A stretch of 64,000 nt of DNA, taken from the NCBI GenBank assembly GCA_014529385.2, contig CM043960.1, forward strand, positions 79,340,832 to 79,404,831, given 5' to 3'. The notes beneath the pieces are model-generated. The model searched no databases and was not told where the DNA came from. It saw only the letters and a program-made list of their open reading frames with translations. Of this stretch, positions 33,129 through 47,639 are shown in pieces. Within the stretch, counting starts at the first letter, position 1; the number at the start of each line of letters is the position of its first letter. A program made the position numbers and the translations under genes. Source of the DNA: Adiantum capillus-veneris. Taxonomy: Eukaryota > Streptophyta > Polypodiopsida > Polypodiales > Pteridaceae.

Positions 33129-34981
33129 AACTACGCTTCATAGTAGTTTACTTTCCTGGGAAAAATTCGGCAGAGTTTCCCCTGTAAATTGTCCTCTGAA
33201 CCAATATCAACCTGTCAAATGAACCAAGAAAGCTTTAGATTCTGCAAAAATTTCAGTAGAGTCTCCTTTGTAAAATGGCTTTGGTGTACTCAAAAACAGA
33301 CCAAAACCAGCTCAAAAAACCACTATCTCTCTAACACTGTAAGCTGTGGGTAAACCTATCCTGCACCTGTACTGTCTCTCACTGTCCTGTAAGCATAGAC
33401 TGCGACAATGCCTCAACGGCAGTAAAGCAAAGATGCAATCCCAACTGTCTAACTCACAGTCAATACATCCTAGCTGCCTATCTAAGGGTGCTCAAGGGAT
33501 CGCTCCAAGACCTGTATCACCAAAAGGATCTCAACATTTGAGAATCCCCCAGCTCAATAAAACCTCACTCGACCCTCAACAAATGTTAAGTATGGAGCTT
33601 GATTTACCCTTGTAATTTTTTGTGGTAAAAACGCACATTTGTAAGGCCCCCATTATGAGGAGAAGCCATCGTGTGTGAAGGAAAATCACTCACCGAAAAC
33701 CAAAATTTTCACGGACAAGAATCAGGGGCAACTTTAAAGGCCTCGGGGGCAGAGGCCCCCGAGACTTTTTTTCACCGGAATATTCTTTTTCGCCGGAATA
33801 TTATGGCCGGACGGTGGCCGGAAAGTGGTCGGAAAACAACCGGTCGGTTGGCCGGTGGCCGGTAGTCAATGGCCGGTGGTCGGAAGTCAATGGCCGGTGG
33901 CCGGTGGCCGAATTCAAAAGCGGACTTGTCTTCTCAAGGGCGACCACACATGGGCGGATTGGAGGGTCCGATTTGGACTTATTCGCACAAGGGCGGCTAC
34001 ACATGGCTGTCTCTCATAAGAGAGGGCAGCCCTTTTGGCCTATAAAAGGAGGCCATTTCTACACACATTTCATAGTGTGAAGTTGATGCAACAAGGTGAG
34101 TGTGAGGTGGTGAGAGTGAAGCAAGGCGGGAGCTCCATTAAGGGTATAATCCCTTTGTAAATTACTTCTTGTTTTGAAGTACTAAAGCCATTGAGTGGCT
34201 GCTTTCCCGTGGACGTAGCCCACATTGGGTGAACCACGTATATCGTGTGTACTCTCTCTCTCTCTCTCTCTCTACTCTATAATCTCGTGTATGTAAATTT
34301 GTCTCTCTCCATTAAGTAATCTACTCAATTATCTATTTAGCTACGTCTTATTTCCTAACAACAAAGGCTGCAGTAAATCTGACAGTACATAGACTTCCCA
34401 CAAAGTCATACATCCACAAATTTCCCACTATATGCTGTAACCGCTGCGGCGGTTGTTTGCTACGTGACTCACAGCCAGCAAACCCTCAACAGACATACAT
34501 CATCTCTGACAATACATCCCATGTGGAAGTACCTGCAATGTCAGGATGAAATCTGGAATATCAAGAAGCAAACACAAGCTACCTGATGAACTAGTGGATG
34601 TCGCCTACAGTCTGTGTGTAGGTGCGTCCGTGTCGTATGTGACACGCCTCCAACAACTGTGAGCCGTCCTTCGTTGTGTAGACAGCCACAAATCAGCACT
34701 CTGGAAGTGCCGATATCCTCAGCACCTGCAGTCATAGGCCGAAACCGCAAATTTGCAGAGTCGGATCTGCACCCGCCGAGACCACGTAGTCCAAAATGGC
34801 CTGCGCAGAACTTTGTCGAAGCCGAACGGTGGGCGAGATGACCTCAGAATGAAATTCTAAGAACATTGAGCCCTTCGGACTTGCCCACAGGAATTGGGTC
34901 CATGTCTTCGCCTGTCGAATCTCACTCCAATCTGAGCAGGTGACTCTGGCTACCTGCAAATGCTGCCCCGAGCCTCGATCT
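33129..34981 (-). other. Copia 5' leader with inserted solo LTR
   Basis: The leader between primer site and gag start spans about 1.85 kb. It is interrupted by an unrelated LTR at 33640-34360, leaving about 1.1 kb of its own sequence. No reliable frame was seen. Confidence 0.6.
33640..34360 (+). repeat. Solo LTR of a different copia family
   Basis: It runs from TGTAAGGCCC to TTTCCTAACA (TG...CA). It has a TATAAAAGG box (34041-34049) and, downstream, CCCGTGGACGTAGCC and GGTGAACCACGTATAT, a motif pair typical of plant copia LTR R/U5 regions. A (CT)n tract lies in U5 (34252-34274). No internal region or second LTR is attached. Flanking pentamers (ACATT / ACAAA) do not match well, so ends are approximate. 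A GGCCGGTGGCC-rich stretch (33803-33912) is an internal repeat. Confidence 0.7.
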
Positions 34982-34983
34982 GA

Positions 34984-34995
34984 GCTCTGATACCA
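34984..34995 (-). other. Primer-binding site of the copia element
   Basis: The minus strand reads TGGTATCAGAGC, exactly complementary to the 3' end of plant initiator tRNA-Met. It is two bases from the 5' LTR. Confidence 0.95.
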
Positions 34996-34997
34996 GT

Positions 34998-35189
34998 TGA
35001 AGGAGTACGAGCGGCAGTACGACGTGAGAGAGAGTGCGAGAAGAAAAGCACGACGATATGGTGAACTCGCTCTACTGTAATGTGTAGAGCATAGTGAGTT
35101 CTTATTAGGTTTTTACAAAAGAATATGTGTACATACCTGGCGGCCCGCCCACTTACCTAGGCGACCACATTGGGCTTTGTACCCCAACA
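34998..35189 (-). repeat. 5' LTR of the copia element (192 bp)
   Basis: On the minus strand it is TGTTGGGGTACAAAGCC to TACTCCTTCA. It contains the GTGGTCGCC and GGGCCGCCAGG blocks also present in the left LTR. Confidence 0.92.
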
Positions 35190-35301
35190 ATTAGGTCTTT
35201 GTATGAAAACTTGTGCCTTTGTTGCTTTATAAAGGCCTTGTCATCGTCTATTGCTTTGGTCTTGTGGAGAAGATTATGATTCCCACCAGCATGTGTAAGA
35301 C

Positions 35302-35702
35302 TTAGTTGATCAGTTTGTTTGTTATTCGGACATTGAGTGTTTCTCCATGCTTGTCAATTAGTGTTGCTTCACCATTATACTGGATTGAGATTACCAACTC
35401 GTGTGCTCTTTGGAAGTTTTTTTGCCAAGGTTGAAGTCCAAAGAAGGTGTCTAGTTGCAAGTATCTTGACCCTTCTATTCCCTCTATTGGTGCAATGTCC
35501 ATAGCTCTTTGGGAAATATTGTCGTCTTTACTTTGGTGTCATCAGCCACTTGGAATTTTTCAATGAGCACATTGGCTGGAATCTTTGTTAATTTGTCTAC
35601 AGATATGTGTGTTTTCTCATCGGACAAGACGTCGATTACTTCATATGGTGCTGCCTCCCACTGCTTTTGAGGTCTTCTGTGAGGCATTCTAGTGTCAAAC
35701 AA
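35302..35702 (-). pseudogene. Unrecognised retroelement-linked ORF, copy 1
   Basis: Two overlapping minus frames (35484-35702 and 35302-35502, joined by one frameshift near 35490) give about 135 residues: PYEVIDVLSDEKTHISV, TIFPKELW, then LQPWQKNFQRAHELVISI and GEATLIDKHGETLNVRIT. A distant relative lies at 57086-57424, with shared spacing of PKE(L/I)(W/Y), A(H/Y)EL...I and D..G...V.IT. I do not recognise the family. Both copies sit beside AT-rich LTR-like sequence, so a retroelement origin is likely. Confidence 0.45.
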
Positions 35703-35719
35703 CGAACTGGGTAGCTCCT

Positions 35720-39315
<3,596 letters not shown>

Positions 39316-39399
39316 CCGCCCTAACCCAAGCACCACACACAATGGGTCGGTAGTAGGCCCATTGTGTATGGGCCTACTACCTTATAAGAGAGATGAGAT

Positions 39400-40980
39400 T
39401 CTCTTTCTGAAACAATAGTCCAGGCCAGTTATGCCTACTGAGAGCTTGTATGATAGTATTTCGGATCTGATTCTGATTAAATCCGTTATAGCAGTATTTC
39501 TAACTAGTACAGATATCTCTTCCCAAGCCAAGGAAGGGGTAGATGAAGAGTAGAAGATTAAGTAAAGAAGACCAATACAGGAGCAAATAGAGGCTTTGTA
39601 TGGCATATTGCTATTTCTTTTTATGAAATCCATGTGGGGTAGCTTAAGAAGATCTTTTCTCCAGATAAACCTAAGGTCATATCCTCTGTAGATGGGGAAT
39701 GAAGGGATATTGAAAGATTAAGAAATTGGACAGATTTGCAAAAATCCCCAAAAAAATGACGAGTTATCTGGGAGGGAAGTGGGCTCAATTTTTAGGTAGT
39801 GAGGGTAAATTAGACCAATCTCATTAGAGAACTCCCTATTGTTAATACTAAGCAAGTCATCCATGTATCTAAAAGTATGATTAAATAGTGGAAGTTTTTT
39901 GTGGTCAATTTTCATGTTCTTAAGACACCATCTGTATTCAAAGAAATCAAGGTAGATATTGCACATAATTGGTGAGCAAGAGAAGCCCATAGGGATGCCA
40001 AGGCAGTGGTTAAAGCAACAGCCGCCTGAAATAGTAGTGCAGTTATTCAACAGCCAAGAAATATAGGAGCAAAGTTTTGATTCATTGAAGTGTAGAGGGT
40101 GCAAGGAGCGAGATGCTTGAATCCATCTAGGCTTCTTGGATAGGGAAATGAAATGATATTTTCTCTTCTTAGCATTGGTAAAGGCTAAATTAATAACCTT
40201 GGCTAAAACAGTCTTAAGGCCGAGATCCCCATTAAGTGGAATGTTTTCGTAGCATTGTGTATATATCAGCTGTAAAGATGTGGAAGATATGTTGAGGAAG
40301 GTTAAGTGTGACTTCTGTAGCCTTTTTAGTTAACCAGAAGGGATTATATTGGATATTTAGGAAGTCCTGGCAGATTCTCTACCTATCTGCACATATGAGC
40401 TCAAATTCTGTGAGGATAAGGTCAAGGCAAAGAGTAATATCTTTGGTGATATCAGAGAAGATACAGTTGGAGGCATCAGATATCCATCTGAACTTATGTT
40501 TGTGGAATTTATATATAGGAATAGTACTGGTAACTTAGTGTTACTTACTGAGTACCCAAGTTGTCCTAAATGTTTAGAAATCTTGTTAGAGATATTTTGA
40601 GGTGTATTGCCAGTATGACAAAATTCTTTACCGGATACTCGATCCCGAGCGGCTTTCCAAGCCAAGTATTTGCACATAATAGTGGGACAGTTGGAGCTTT
40701 TGTCAAGCCCGACCACAAACCATTTATCCGAGATTAGTTGAAAATCAAGAGCTAGTTGAGATGTAGGCCAAGAGCTATCAGAAGAAAGCCACTTCCTAGG
40801 AAGTTGAGAAATTCTATCAAGGAAGCATTCCTTCACTAATTCCTTTAAGTCCGGTAGGACTGTCATCTCCAGTCGGAGAGCACTGACAAGGTCAGTGAGG
40901 CAGCTAAGTAAAGCTGATAGGGCAAGGTAGGGGTTTTTTGGAAATCTAGGCATATGATTGAGGCCTTTGGCCAATAGATT
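39400..40980 (-). pseudogene. Penelope-like reverse transcriptase domain
   Basis: Read across frames on the minus strand: GLDKSSNCPTIMCKYLAW (fingers, the DK..N motif of this RT type), ADIYTQCYENIPL (motif A, equivalent to D-x-x-x-x-Y-T-N-I-P), LGIPMGFSCSPIMCNIYL (motif B) and FRYMDDLLSINN (motif C with the catalytic Asp pair), followed by IYPHYLKIE and a C-terminal segment with YRGYDLRFIWRKDLLKLPHMDF and SLAWEEISVLV. A frameshift near 40265 and a stop near 39720 break it. Ends without a GIY-YIG domain; the frame closes at 39382. Confidence 0.75.
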
Positions 40981-42489
40981 GCGTATTGTGCCATTATCAA
41001 TAATGTTGAGATCCTGGGTGCAGGCATGGTTACCAATTCCTTCAAAATTCCTTCAGAATGTGGCAAAATGAATGCATGTACAATAAGGGATTGCTTCTTG
41101 CCGAAGAAAGTCATTATTTAAAACTAATCCTTTAATTGGATGATGATATTTCCATCCTATGAGAATATTGTCAAGCAGTTTATGATTCCCAAAAAGTAAG
41201 TCAAAGCACTCACAAAAAAGATTTTTTGGTTGAATCCAATCGAGAACTACATTGTGAAAGAGACATGTATGTAGATAGCACCACATTCAAACCACATGAT
41301 GCTTGAATCACAGGAAGCTTTGGGATCAAGAAATCTACAAGCACATTTCACATAGGGGCGAAAGATATTCTAGATGGACTCAGTGTAGAAATCCGGGTTA
41401 CTTTTAGCAAATTCCATGTTCCCCTTAGTGCGTATGTATAATCCTGCATTTGAAGGGCATTGGAGTGGTCGATGAGATGAAGGTTGAAAGGTGCTTTAAT
41501 CAACTCCCCTTTGTCCAGGAACTGTCCACCTTTAAGAATCTTGAGTTTTCAGTCTTCCACAGTTGAGGCAGGAAGGTTAGCAAGGTACACCCAGGTTTCA
41601 CTAAGAATAGGAGCCAAGAAGGCTTTGTTTGGCAGAACCCACAGTTGATGGTCAACTCCGAGGGACTCAATTTCGATTTGTCTTACTGGTAAGACAAGAA
41701 AAACTTTAGAGATTTTTGGTACCATCTCAAGGAGGTTATCATTGAGGGAGCAAAGATTATTTTGAAATTCTTTTACTACTTCCAGTGCTGCACTATCTCG
41801 ACAGAAGATGCCCCCAGTTTGAGGGATGGAGGGGGTATTTGGTGTGCAGACAAACGAGGGGTTAAGCCCACATAATTTTCTAAGGAAGTTAGACAGCTCC
41901 GCGCCAGAGGAGGAGAACAGGGCAAGCTCTTGCTGATATTGTGAAGCTAGGACAGGAAGTTGGGCAATATATTGGGACAACAAATTAACTCCTTCTAAGG
42001 AGTCTTTGTCCAATGTAGCGAGAATTTTTACCCAGTCATTAACTGACAACATATGCAAGACAGATAGTTTTTTATCAGAGGCAAGTGCTGAATCATAAAT
42101 AAGTTGTGAAGCATCCAAGCTGCTAATACATCTGAGGACAAGAGAGGAGGCCACAGAGAGGGGCTCCGAGGTTAGTTCCAATCCTTGAGAGAGAGCAACA
42201 ATCTGCAAAAACAGTGAGGTCAGGTTTACATTTTCTTGCCATAGTATGTAATACATAATTTGGCCTTCCTAGCAAGGAAAGGTCTTGTTCTAGTAGCCAA
42301 GGCATTCTTTAGTTTATGGTCTTTAAGGTAAAGCTTAATCTGATCGAGAATCTTTGCATGATTCTCAGGGTTGTGATTAGTACTCATGCGAGCTGTCATT
42401 CTATAACGTGAGCAATCCTGAAAAAGAGGTGGCATAAAATTAGCAAAGTGTCCAAATTGTAAGGTATACTTGGTCCTGCAAACCTTCAA
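40981..42489 (-). pseudogene. N-terminal part of the Penelope-like ORF
   Basis: The minus frames 42226-42489 and 41549-42256 (235 codons) precede the RT. They are Leu/Ser-rich and mostly alpha-helical in look (VALSQGLELTSEPLSVASSLV; LSVNDWVKILATLDKDSLEG). From 41286 to 40863 broken frames read CECFDLLFGNHKLLDN and similar. I see no known domain. It is probably the RT-preceding N-terminal region typical for these elements. Several stops separate it from the RT. Confidence 0.5.
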
Positions 42490-42679
42490 CCGGCAAAGTC
42501 AGAGACTATGGTAGTCATGAGTAGGGAACCAGAAAAAGAGTCTAAAAGGGGCCACCTAACACCAGTCTACCAATAAAGGATTTACTGACTGTGGGTCCAA
42601 ATTAGAGCTCCATTCCTAAGACAATTTCCTAGGCCAGCATCCCGGTTTCCCATGGAAAGGAAAAACCTTATGTATAGGA

Positions 42680-44633
42680 TGTGTGTGTAGCTGTTTAAAT
42701 CTTAACTAATAAGACATAATTGAATTTTTACATTCAAAAGACAGCTGGCGAAGGAACAATGAGCAGATAAGTACAAAAATAACTCAGTATCAAAATTATT
42801 TAGGTATTGTAAGAAAGAGATCCTCTTTCAGTTAGACCAGTAGTGAAAGAACTTCCCTGTTCCTCAGTGTGTACCTCATTTAAGTAAGATTGCTTGCCAA
42901 AGAAAAGAAAACCCTCCAAGATAGGATAGAGTCCTTACCTGCATCCATCCAAACAAAACAACAATTCAGTTAGCCTTGGATGTGTTTTACAGGTATCAAT
43001 GGACCCTATCAGTTGTTATCCATGTCCATCTTACAGATTTTATTTACTTTAGACAAGCTAGGTTATTTATTAGAGCTTGTATGATAGTAGTCTTTACTTA
43101 TTTACATCAAAAATGAATGTTACCTTCTACCTTTTATACTGAGCTATGAGGCCCACCAAGAATCCATATCTCAATTTAACCATCATGAGATCTATTTTTT
43201 TACACCATAGCTTAGTGGCTATGCTTTGCAGTAGCAACCATATACTTACCTTCAGGAATAACAATCTCAATGTGTCATTTGATATTCCTTTACACAAAGA
43301 GAGGTCAAGAACGACTTAAACTATGTAAGATGCCCAATGGTATCAGGAGAGATTAATGAAAAAAACTCCCTTTTTACAACCATTAAAATGACAGCATGAC
43401 CAATCAACAGAGGATCGAAAACTCCATCTATATTAAGTGGACTCATAGATCACCAACCATGGCTTTTTTCCAAAGCCGAAAGTAACAGCTTCATACTTAC
43501 CTTCAGAATGCCAAGTTATTAGTATCCCATAAAGGACGGTAGTGCCAGGCCTTGTTTGAGTATGATGCCTTAAAGTTTCAACAGTCATAGGTATTTTTAA
43601 AAAACACCTCATCCCCTTATCTGATGTGAAATCCCAATGGTGATACTGTACATAAGCCTGAGTGTGGCAACCGTCTATCAAAGAGAAAGACCAACAGTTT
43701 CCGAACTTACCAGTCATGCTCCCCCCTTTGTTTTTTTTTAAACATTGAATATCCAAGAGATTTTTGCAGTGGTTACGACCAGAGCAACTCACACCTGTAT
43801 CGGCAATTTACTAGGTAGGTATGATAACCAGTTAGTGAAAATAACAACCCTTAGCTACTAGCACAGAGCCTATATCCTCCTGCTAGAAACACTCAGTCCT
43901 AGCCAGTGTTTGACAGAATTCATCACCAAATGAAAAACAAGGTCCACGACCCAAGCCAACTATGTGATGGCTCAACGGAGATTTTTTATAGTGTAAAAAG
44001 CAGCTTTTATCGGCTAGTTCAGAGCAAACCATTTACCTGACACACCTGTAGCGACAATATGCCAGGTAGATACGATACCCATTAGTGAAACCAACAACCC
44101 TCATTTGCTAGTACAGAGCCTATAACTACTTGCAAAAAAACTCAGTCCATGCCAGTGTTTCCATAGAAACTGCTACCAGAACGCGGTCTCAAGACGCCAG
44201 CCAATCTTACGATTGCACAACAGTTTATAGAGGATCATTATATAGTGTAACAAGCAACCCTCAGCGGTTAGTACAGAGTTAAGTACAACCTCCTTCATCA
44301 ACTTATGCTCAATTTGTGCAAGTCTTCAACAGAGACCATCCCTATTTTAAATGCAATGTATAAAGCAGACTGCATTAATCTTTGGGTAAGTAGGATGAAT
44401 GCATTCGGCCGCCCTCAACTACGCGAGCCTGCAAGTGCCGTCGCATGGGGAGGGAAATAGAGAGTGGACAGAGGCCGCCTACCCCGTATGATGATAACAC
44501 TTATTCTTTCACGCTTTGTTTAAGGGGGGGTATTGTCCCATTATAAGGTGGTTTTATAGTGGCATAGCAAAAAGGTATCACTACTATGCAAAATGGGAGA
44601 GGGGGGGGGGAAGGGGTTTGAGTTATAACCAGT

Positions 44634-44671
<38 letters not shown>
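42680..44671 (-). repeat. Pseudo-LTR B of the Penelope-like element
   Basis: Direct repeat of 37005-39312. It lacks the ~200-base block and has a shorter G-run (44601-44610) and a shorter (GT)n (44640-44671). A 119-codon minus frame (43433-43792) is open here; in repeat A a one-base indel near 37968 breaks it. Confidence 0.85.
43433..43792 (-). CDS. Small open frame in pseudo-LTR B (uncertain)
   Basis: 119 codons ending KIPMTVETLRHHTQTRPG and WHSEGKYEAVTFGFGKKPW. The last ~70 codons are identical in amino acids to repeat A (37766-38077). I recognise no family. It may be a real small 5' ORF of the element or merely a shared open frame; the conserved reading of the last 70 codons does not settle it because the repeats are similar at DNA level too. 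Confidence 0.25.
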   Translation of the reverse strand: MSCSGRNHCKNLLDIQCLKKNKGGSMTGKFGNCWSFSLIDGCHTQAYVQYHHWDFTSDKGMRCFLKIPMTVETLRHHTQTRPGTTVLYGILITWHSEGKYEAVTFGFGKKPWLVIYEST

Positions 44672-44673
<2 letters not shown>

Positions 44674-44779
44674 CTGCAAATGAGACCTAATTTTTCCAAT
44701 TTGCCTATATGTGCCCAACTTACCCCAAATGCTAAGTGTATAGTTTCCTTATCCATTCACTATTTACGCCGAATGCTAC

Positions 44780-45000
44780 TGTATACTTACCTTACTTGTT
44801 CCTGTTTCCCATGGTATACCACTTGTAATTTAGATAGCTCATCATTTGGTACTCGGTCGTTAGTTGCTCTTGATCTTGCAATTCTGGTCCATCGTAAGTT
44901 GACCCAAATTTTGACATGTGCCAAGTCTTTCCAAACTTGACATGATTGAAGCTCGTGCAAATTTGTAGATTTGGCGTTTGCTTTCAAAACTTGAATCCGA
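44780..45000 (-). pseudogene. Third-ORF segment of G2 with splice-donor-like motif
   Basis: The 66-codon frame 44787-44987 ends LSKLQVVYHGKQEQVR, matching G1 (QVIYHEKSRHMK). The motif AAGGTAAGTATAC (44793-44781, minus) sits at the end, as in G1. Confidence 0.45.
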
Positions 45001-45264
45001 CTTTTTTGACCTCTGTCTATTGATTTTTTATTCCTTATTAGGTTAAAAAAGAAATAAAATTAATGAAATTTTTTATTACTTGGCCAAAAATTTAGCCAAC
45101 ATTACTTCTTACACTCGTATTTACATACTCTCACTCTAGGCATCTTGTCCAACTGTGGTTCTGGCTGTACATTCCAAATATAATCTATCTATGCCAAGGG
45201 AGTGACATATGCGGTGCCCTTAAGGTTGTATTTCAGAGTGTCATCTTGTCAATTTCTGGAACTG

Positions 45265-45586
45265 CTTTGTATGTGCGCATCCAAAAAACTCCCAAGATGA
45301 TTGCTTTGTTAAAATCTATGTCTGCCATGACATGAAACTGATGCGGACATTGGTTACCATCAATGTTGATGGAGACATTGGCATGTCCTCAGCTAACCAT
45401 TTTCCCCTTGTTTACTGCTCTAAGATCGATTCCATTTGTCGTCACTATTTCATCAGAAAACTTTAAGTATGTGGAATATCTCATGGTGTTGACTCTTGCA
45501 CCAGTATTCACAAGTTCTCTTTTAGTTGATCCATTAGCAACCTTGACATAAACTCGTACATCCATGCCTCCAAGACAATCTCGCAT
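45265..45586 (-). pseudogene. Second retropepsin-like domain of G2
   Basis: The minus frame from 45586 reads GGMDVRVYVKVANGSTKRE, then LVNTGARVNTMRYSTYLK (N-T-G-A where D-T-G-A is expected), then TTNGIDLRAVNKGK-stop, then HQFHVMADIDFNKAIILG. It aligns along its whole length with G1 14165-14456. Each copy has a different change at the catalytic Asp (G in G1, N in G2), so the ancestor plausibly had D. Confidence 0.6.
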
Positions 45587-45755
45587 GATCTAAATTGATT
45601 CAATAGGAGCTATGTTTAGTCATCTTTTTGCTTCAAATTTCACAACTTTGCTTTCTCCTTTGCATGGTCTTTGATGGATTGAGCTTTCTGCTTTCTTTCT
45701 TTTGCTTGGTGAATCTTTTTCAACATGTCAGCAATGAGAGGTAAATGGTACTTCT

Positions 45756-46090
45756 TCATATGCAACCATTGATCCAATTGGATATCTCCTCTGCCTCTAA
45801 TGTTGCAAGTTTTATGGCACCATTTGGTGATATTTCATTGATCACAAATGGGCCATTTTCTCGCTTCTTCAATTTTTTGGAGTATTGCTTTAGGGTATAG
45901 ATTGATTCATAATCTCCCTTTTTGAACTCCTTGTTTATCATGTGCTAGTCATGGAACTCTTTTTCGTTTTCCATTTTTGCGCATATATTGTCACAACACC
46001 TTGAGTCGCAATTTGTCTAACCACGTGAGATGTGCAACTCTGCCCAATAACTCATGTACTCCAATCTAGGTCTTATGCTACTCGTAGTGT
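45756..46090 (-). pseudogene. Integrase C-terminal part of G2
   Basis: The 61-codon frame 45756-45941 contains NKEFKKGDYESIYTLKQYSKK and NGPFVINEISPNGAIKLATLE, nearly the same as G1 13800-13930. Upstream text to about 46090 aligns with G1 13640-13790 in broken frames. The catalytic part is missing. Confidence 0.7.
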
Positions 46091-47320
46091 GGAAACCAAA
46101 ATTGATCCCAGAAACCAAATCAAAAGCCAAATACATTTCCCTCTTATCCTTTTGTTAGCAACTAATGGGATCCTTAACGTCCCATCTTTGCATCTTATTA
46201 ACTACTCCATCTCATTGTATAAGCTTTCAAGCCATAAACTCTTGCACATGCATGGTTGGTGATTTCTCTTTATGCTACTCTACTAGTATTAATGCCATGT
46301 CAAAATTTATATGATATATATTCTTAGTACATAATCAAGGTTTTTTTTTTTAATGGTTTGGTATTGGTTTCTTATTGTGTTGTAATCTTGCTAAGAAAAC
46401 CACAAAGCCTACTTAGAACCTATTCCATATTGTGATGTTCATCATGTAGCTTTGGTTTTTAGCTTGCTAGCTTCAATTTTCTTTATTGTCTATGTTTTTT
46501 GAATATGGGTGGATGGAAATTGAGCTATGCAGTTTAGTATTTATATCCTCAAGATATGAGGGATTCAGTGGTTGCTAGTATATTGTGATTGTTATAATTT
46601 TCTTAGTTGCTTATACAATTGAATGTGGATATTTATGCAACATAAAGTGGGCGTTGGATATATTGCCTCCATCTAAGTATTTGAGATTCCAAAGTTAGGC
46701 TTTGAGCTCACCATTTTGGAGTCTTGTTTATTACAAGTAAAACCTTTATTCTTGGTTGTAGATGCTCCTCAAGGTACGTGAGTGTGCCCTCATTCTACTA
46801 AAATGGTGGTCTTCTTGATGGAACTAGTTGGATTGATTTTTTATAACACTTTTTAAATGCTTAGCCATACTTAGAGTGAGATTGACTTTGGGTGTTGAGT
46901 ATTGAGTTTCTTGAGCTTCTTCCTCATGCTAGGAACTATAGATGTAGTGAAGGTATGAAGTGTTTTACTTAGCTCTGGACTAGGAAATTTTTTAAGAGAA
47001 CTATCTTTTTGTCTTTCATGTGATAGTTTGAATGGTTGTTACCATGGCACTAAAAAACCCCAACAATCATATGGCTATGGTGCTTGCTTTGGAGATTGAG
47101 GGATTTTTCCAAATAGATTTAGTTGTACTATAGCAACAATTGATGGTGTGATGCTTTCTAGCTAGAGAAATTTGTTTATTTGAGCTTGTTGGTCTTGTAT
47201 CTAGCTATTTTGATGAAAACAATAGTATATTTGTAAAACCTTGATGATAACCTAGCATTATGGATATTTGCCTTGGGAGAATGTAGCAATTTTTGGATAT
47301 GTCTCTAAATAGTGCTAGTG
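46091..47320. other. No gene recognised
   Basis: AT-rich sequence with many stops and no motif seen on either strand. Confidence 0.5.
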
Positions 47321-47563
47321 TTCCATGGGCTTATGCGGGAACATTTTTTTTCCTATGGGTTTTCCCCACCCATCTAGTGGTCTGCCACTTAGCCTCTTAA
47401 CCTTTAGCCACTTAGGCACTTGTGCACTAGTGACTCTACTATGTACACCCATTGTGTCTAGTCTATCTACATGAGCATACACACATAGTGCTCATTCTCT
47501 TCTATTACTAGCTCATCCATTGTCTACTCCGTCTCCATTTTTCTTCCAACATTTGTTATCAGA
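47321..47563 (+). repeat. Copia LTR 3' part plus primer-binding site
   Basis: The sequence ends CTTCCAACA (47548), then TTTGTTATCAGAGCC, a one-base variant of the TGGTATCAGAGCC primer site. The LTR start is not certain (a candidate TGTTCC lies near 47330). About 70 bases of leader follow before the LINE fragment. Confidence 0.55.
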
Positions 47564-47639
47564 GCCACCAAAACCTGTCTACAGCTATGCGTTTTTGTCT
47601 ATGTATCTGCACGCGCACTTTTGTGATAGTTTTTTTGTA

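Larger units (their letters stand above)
28606..35189 (-). mobile_element. Complete Ty1/copia retrotransposon, coding-defective
   Basis: Minus-strand order: 5' LTR (35189-34998), tRNA-Met primer site, a leader carrying a foreign solo LTR, gag-protease, integrase, reverse transcriptase, RNase H, polypurine tract and 3' LTR (28794-28606). This is the copia order, with integrase before RT. Flanking pentamers ATAAG (28601-28605) and ATTAG (35190-35194) differ at one base and fit a target-site duplication. The gag-pol frame is broken by a nonsense codon, at least three frameshifts and a duplication in RNase H, so it is not autonomous now. Confidence 0.93.
44672..46090 (-). mobile_element. Ty3/gypsy copy G2, 3' coding part (5'-truncated)
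   Basis: The minus strand from about 46090 gives the integrase C-terminal region, the second retropepsin-like domain and the third-ORF segment, collinear with G1 (13680-15230). It stops in (CA)n at 44672, where the Penelope-like element is inserted, and continues at 36888. Confidence 0.75.

Noticed and set aside
33801..34080. W/G/R-rich frames on both strands near 33.9 kb
   Set aside because: Readings of the GGCCGGTGGCC repeat within the solo LTR.
40308..40538. Plus-strand frame across the Penelope-like RT
   Set aside because: Overlaps the minus-strand RT, which has strong motif support; the plus frame has none.
44680..44940. 86-codon plus-strand frame next to (GT)n
   Set aside because: Opposite to the G2 third-ORF segment, which aligns to G1; the plus frame has no homologue in G1.
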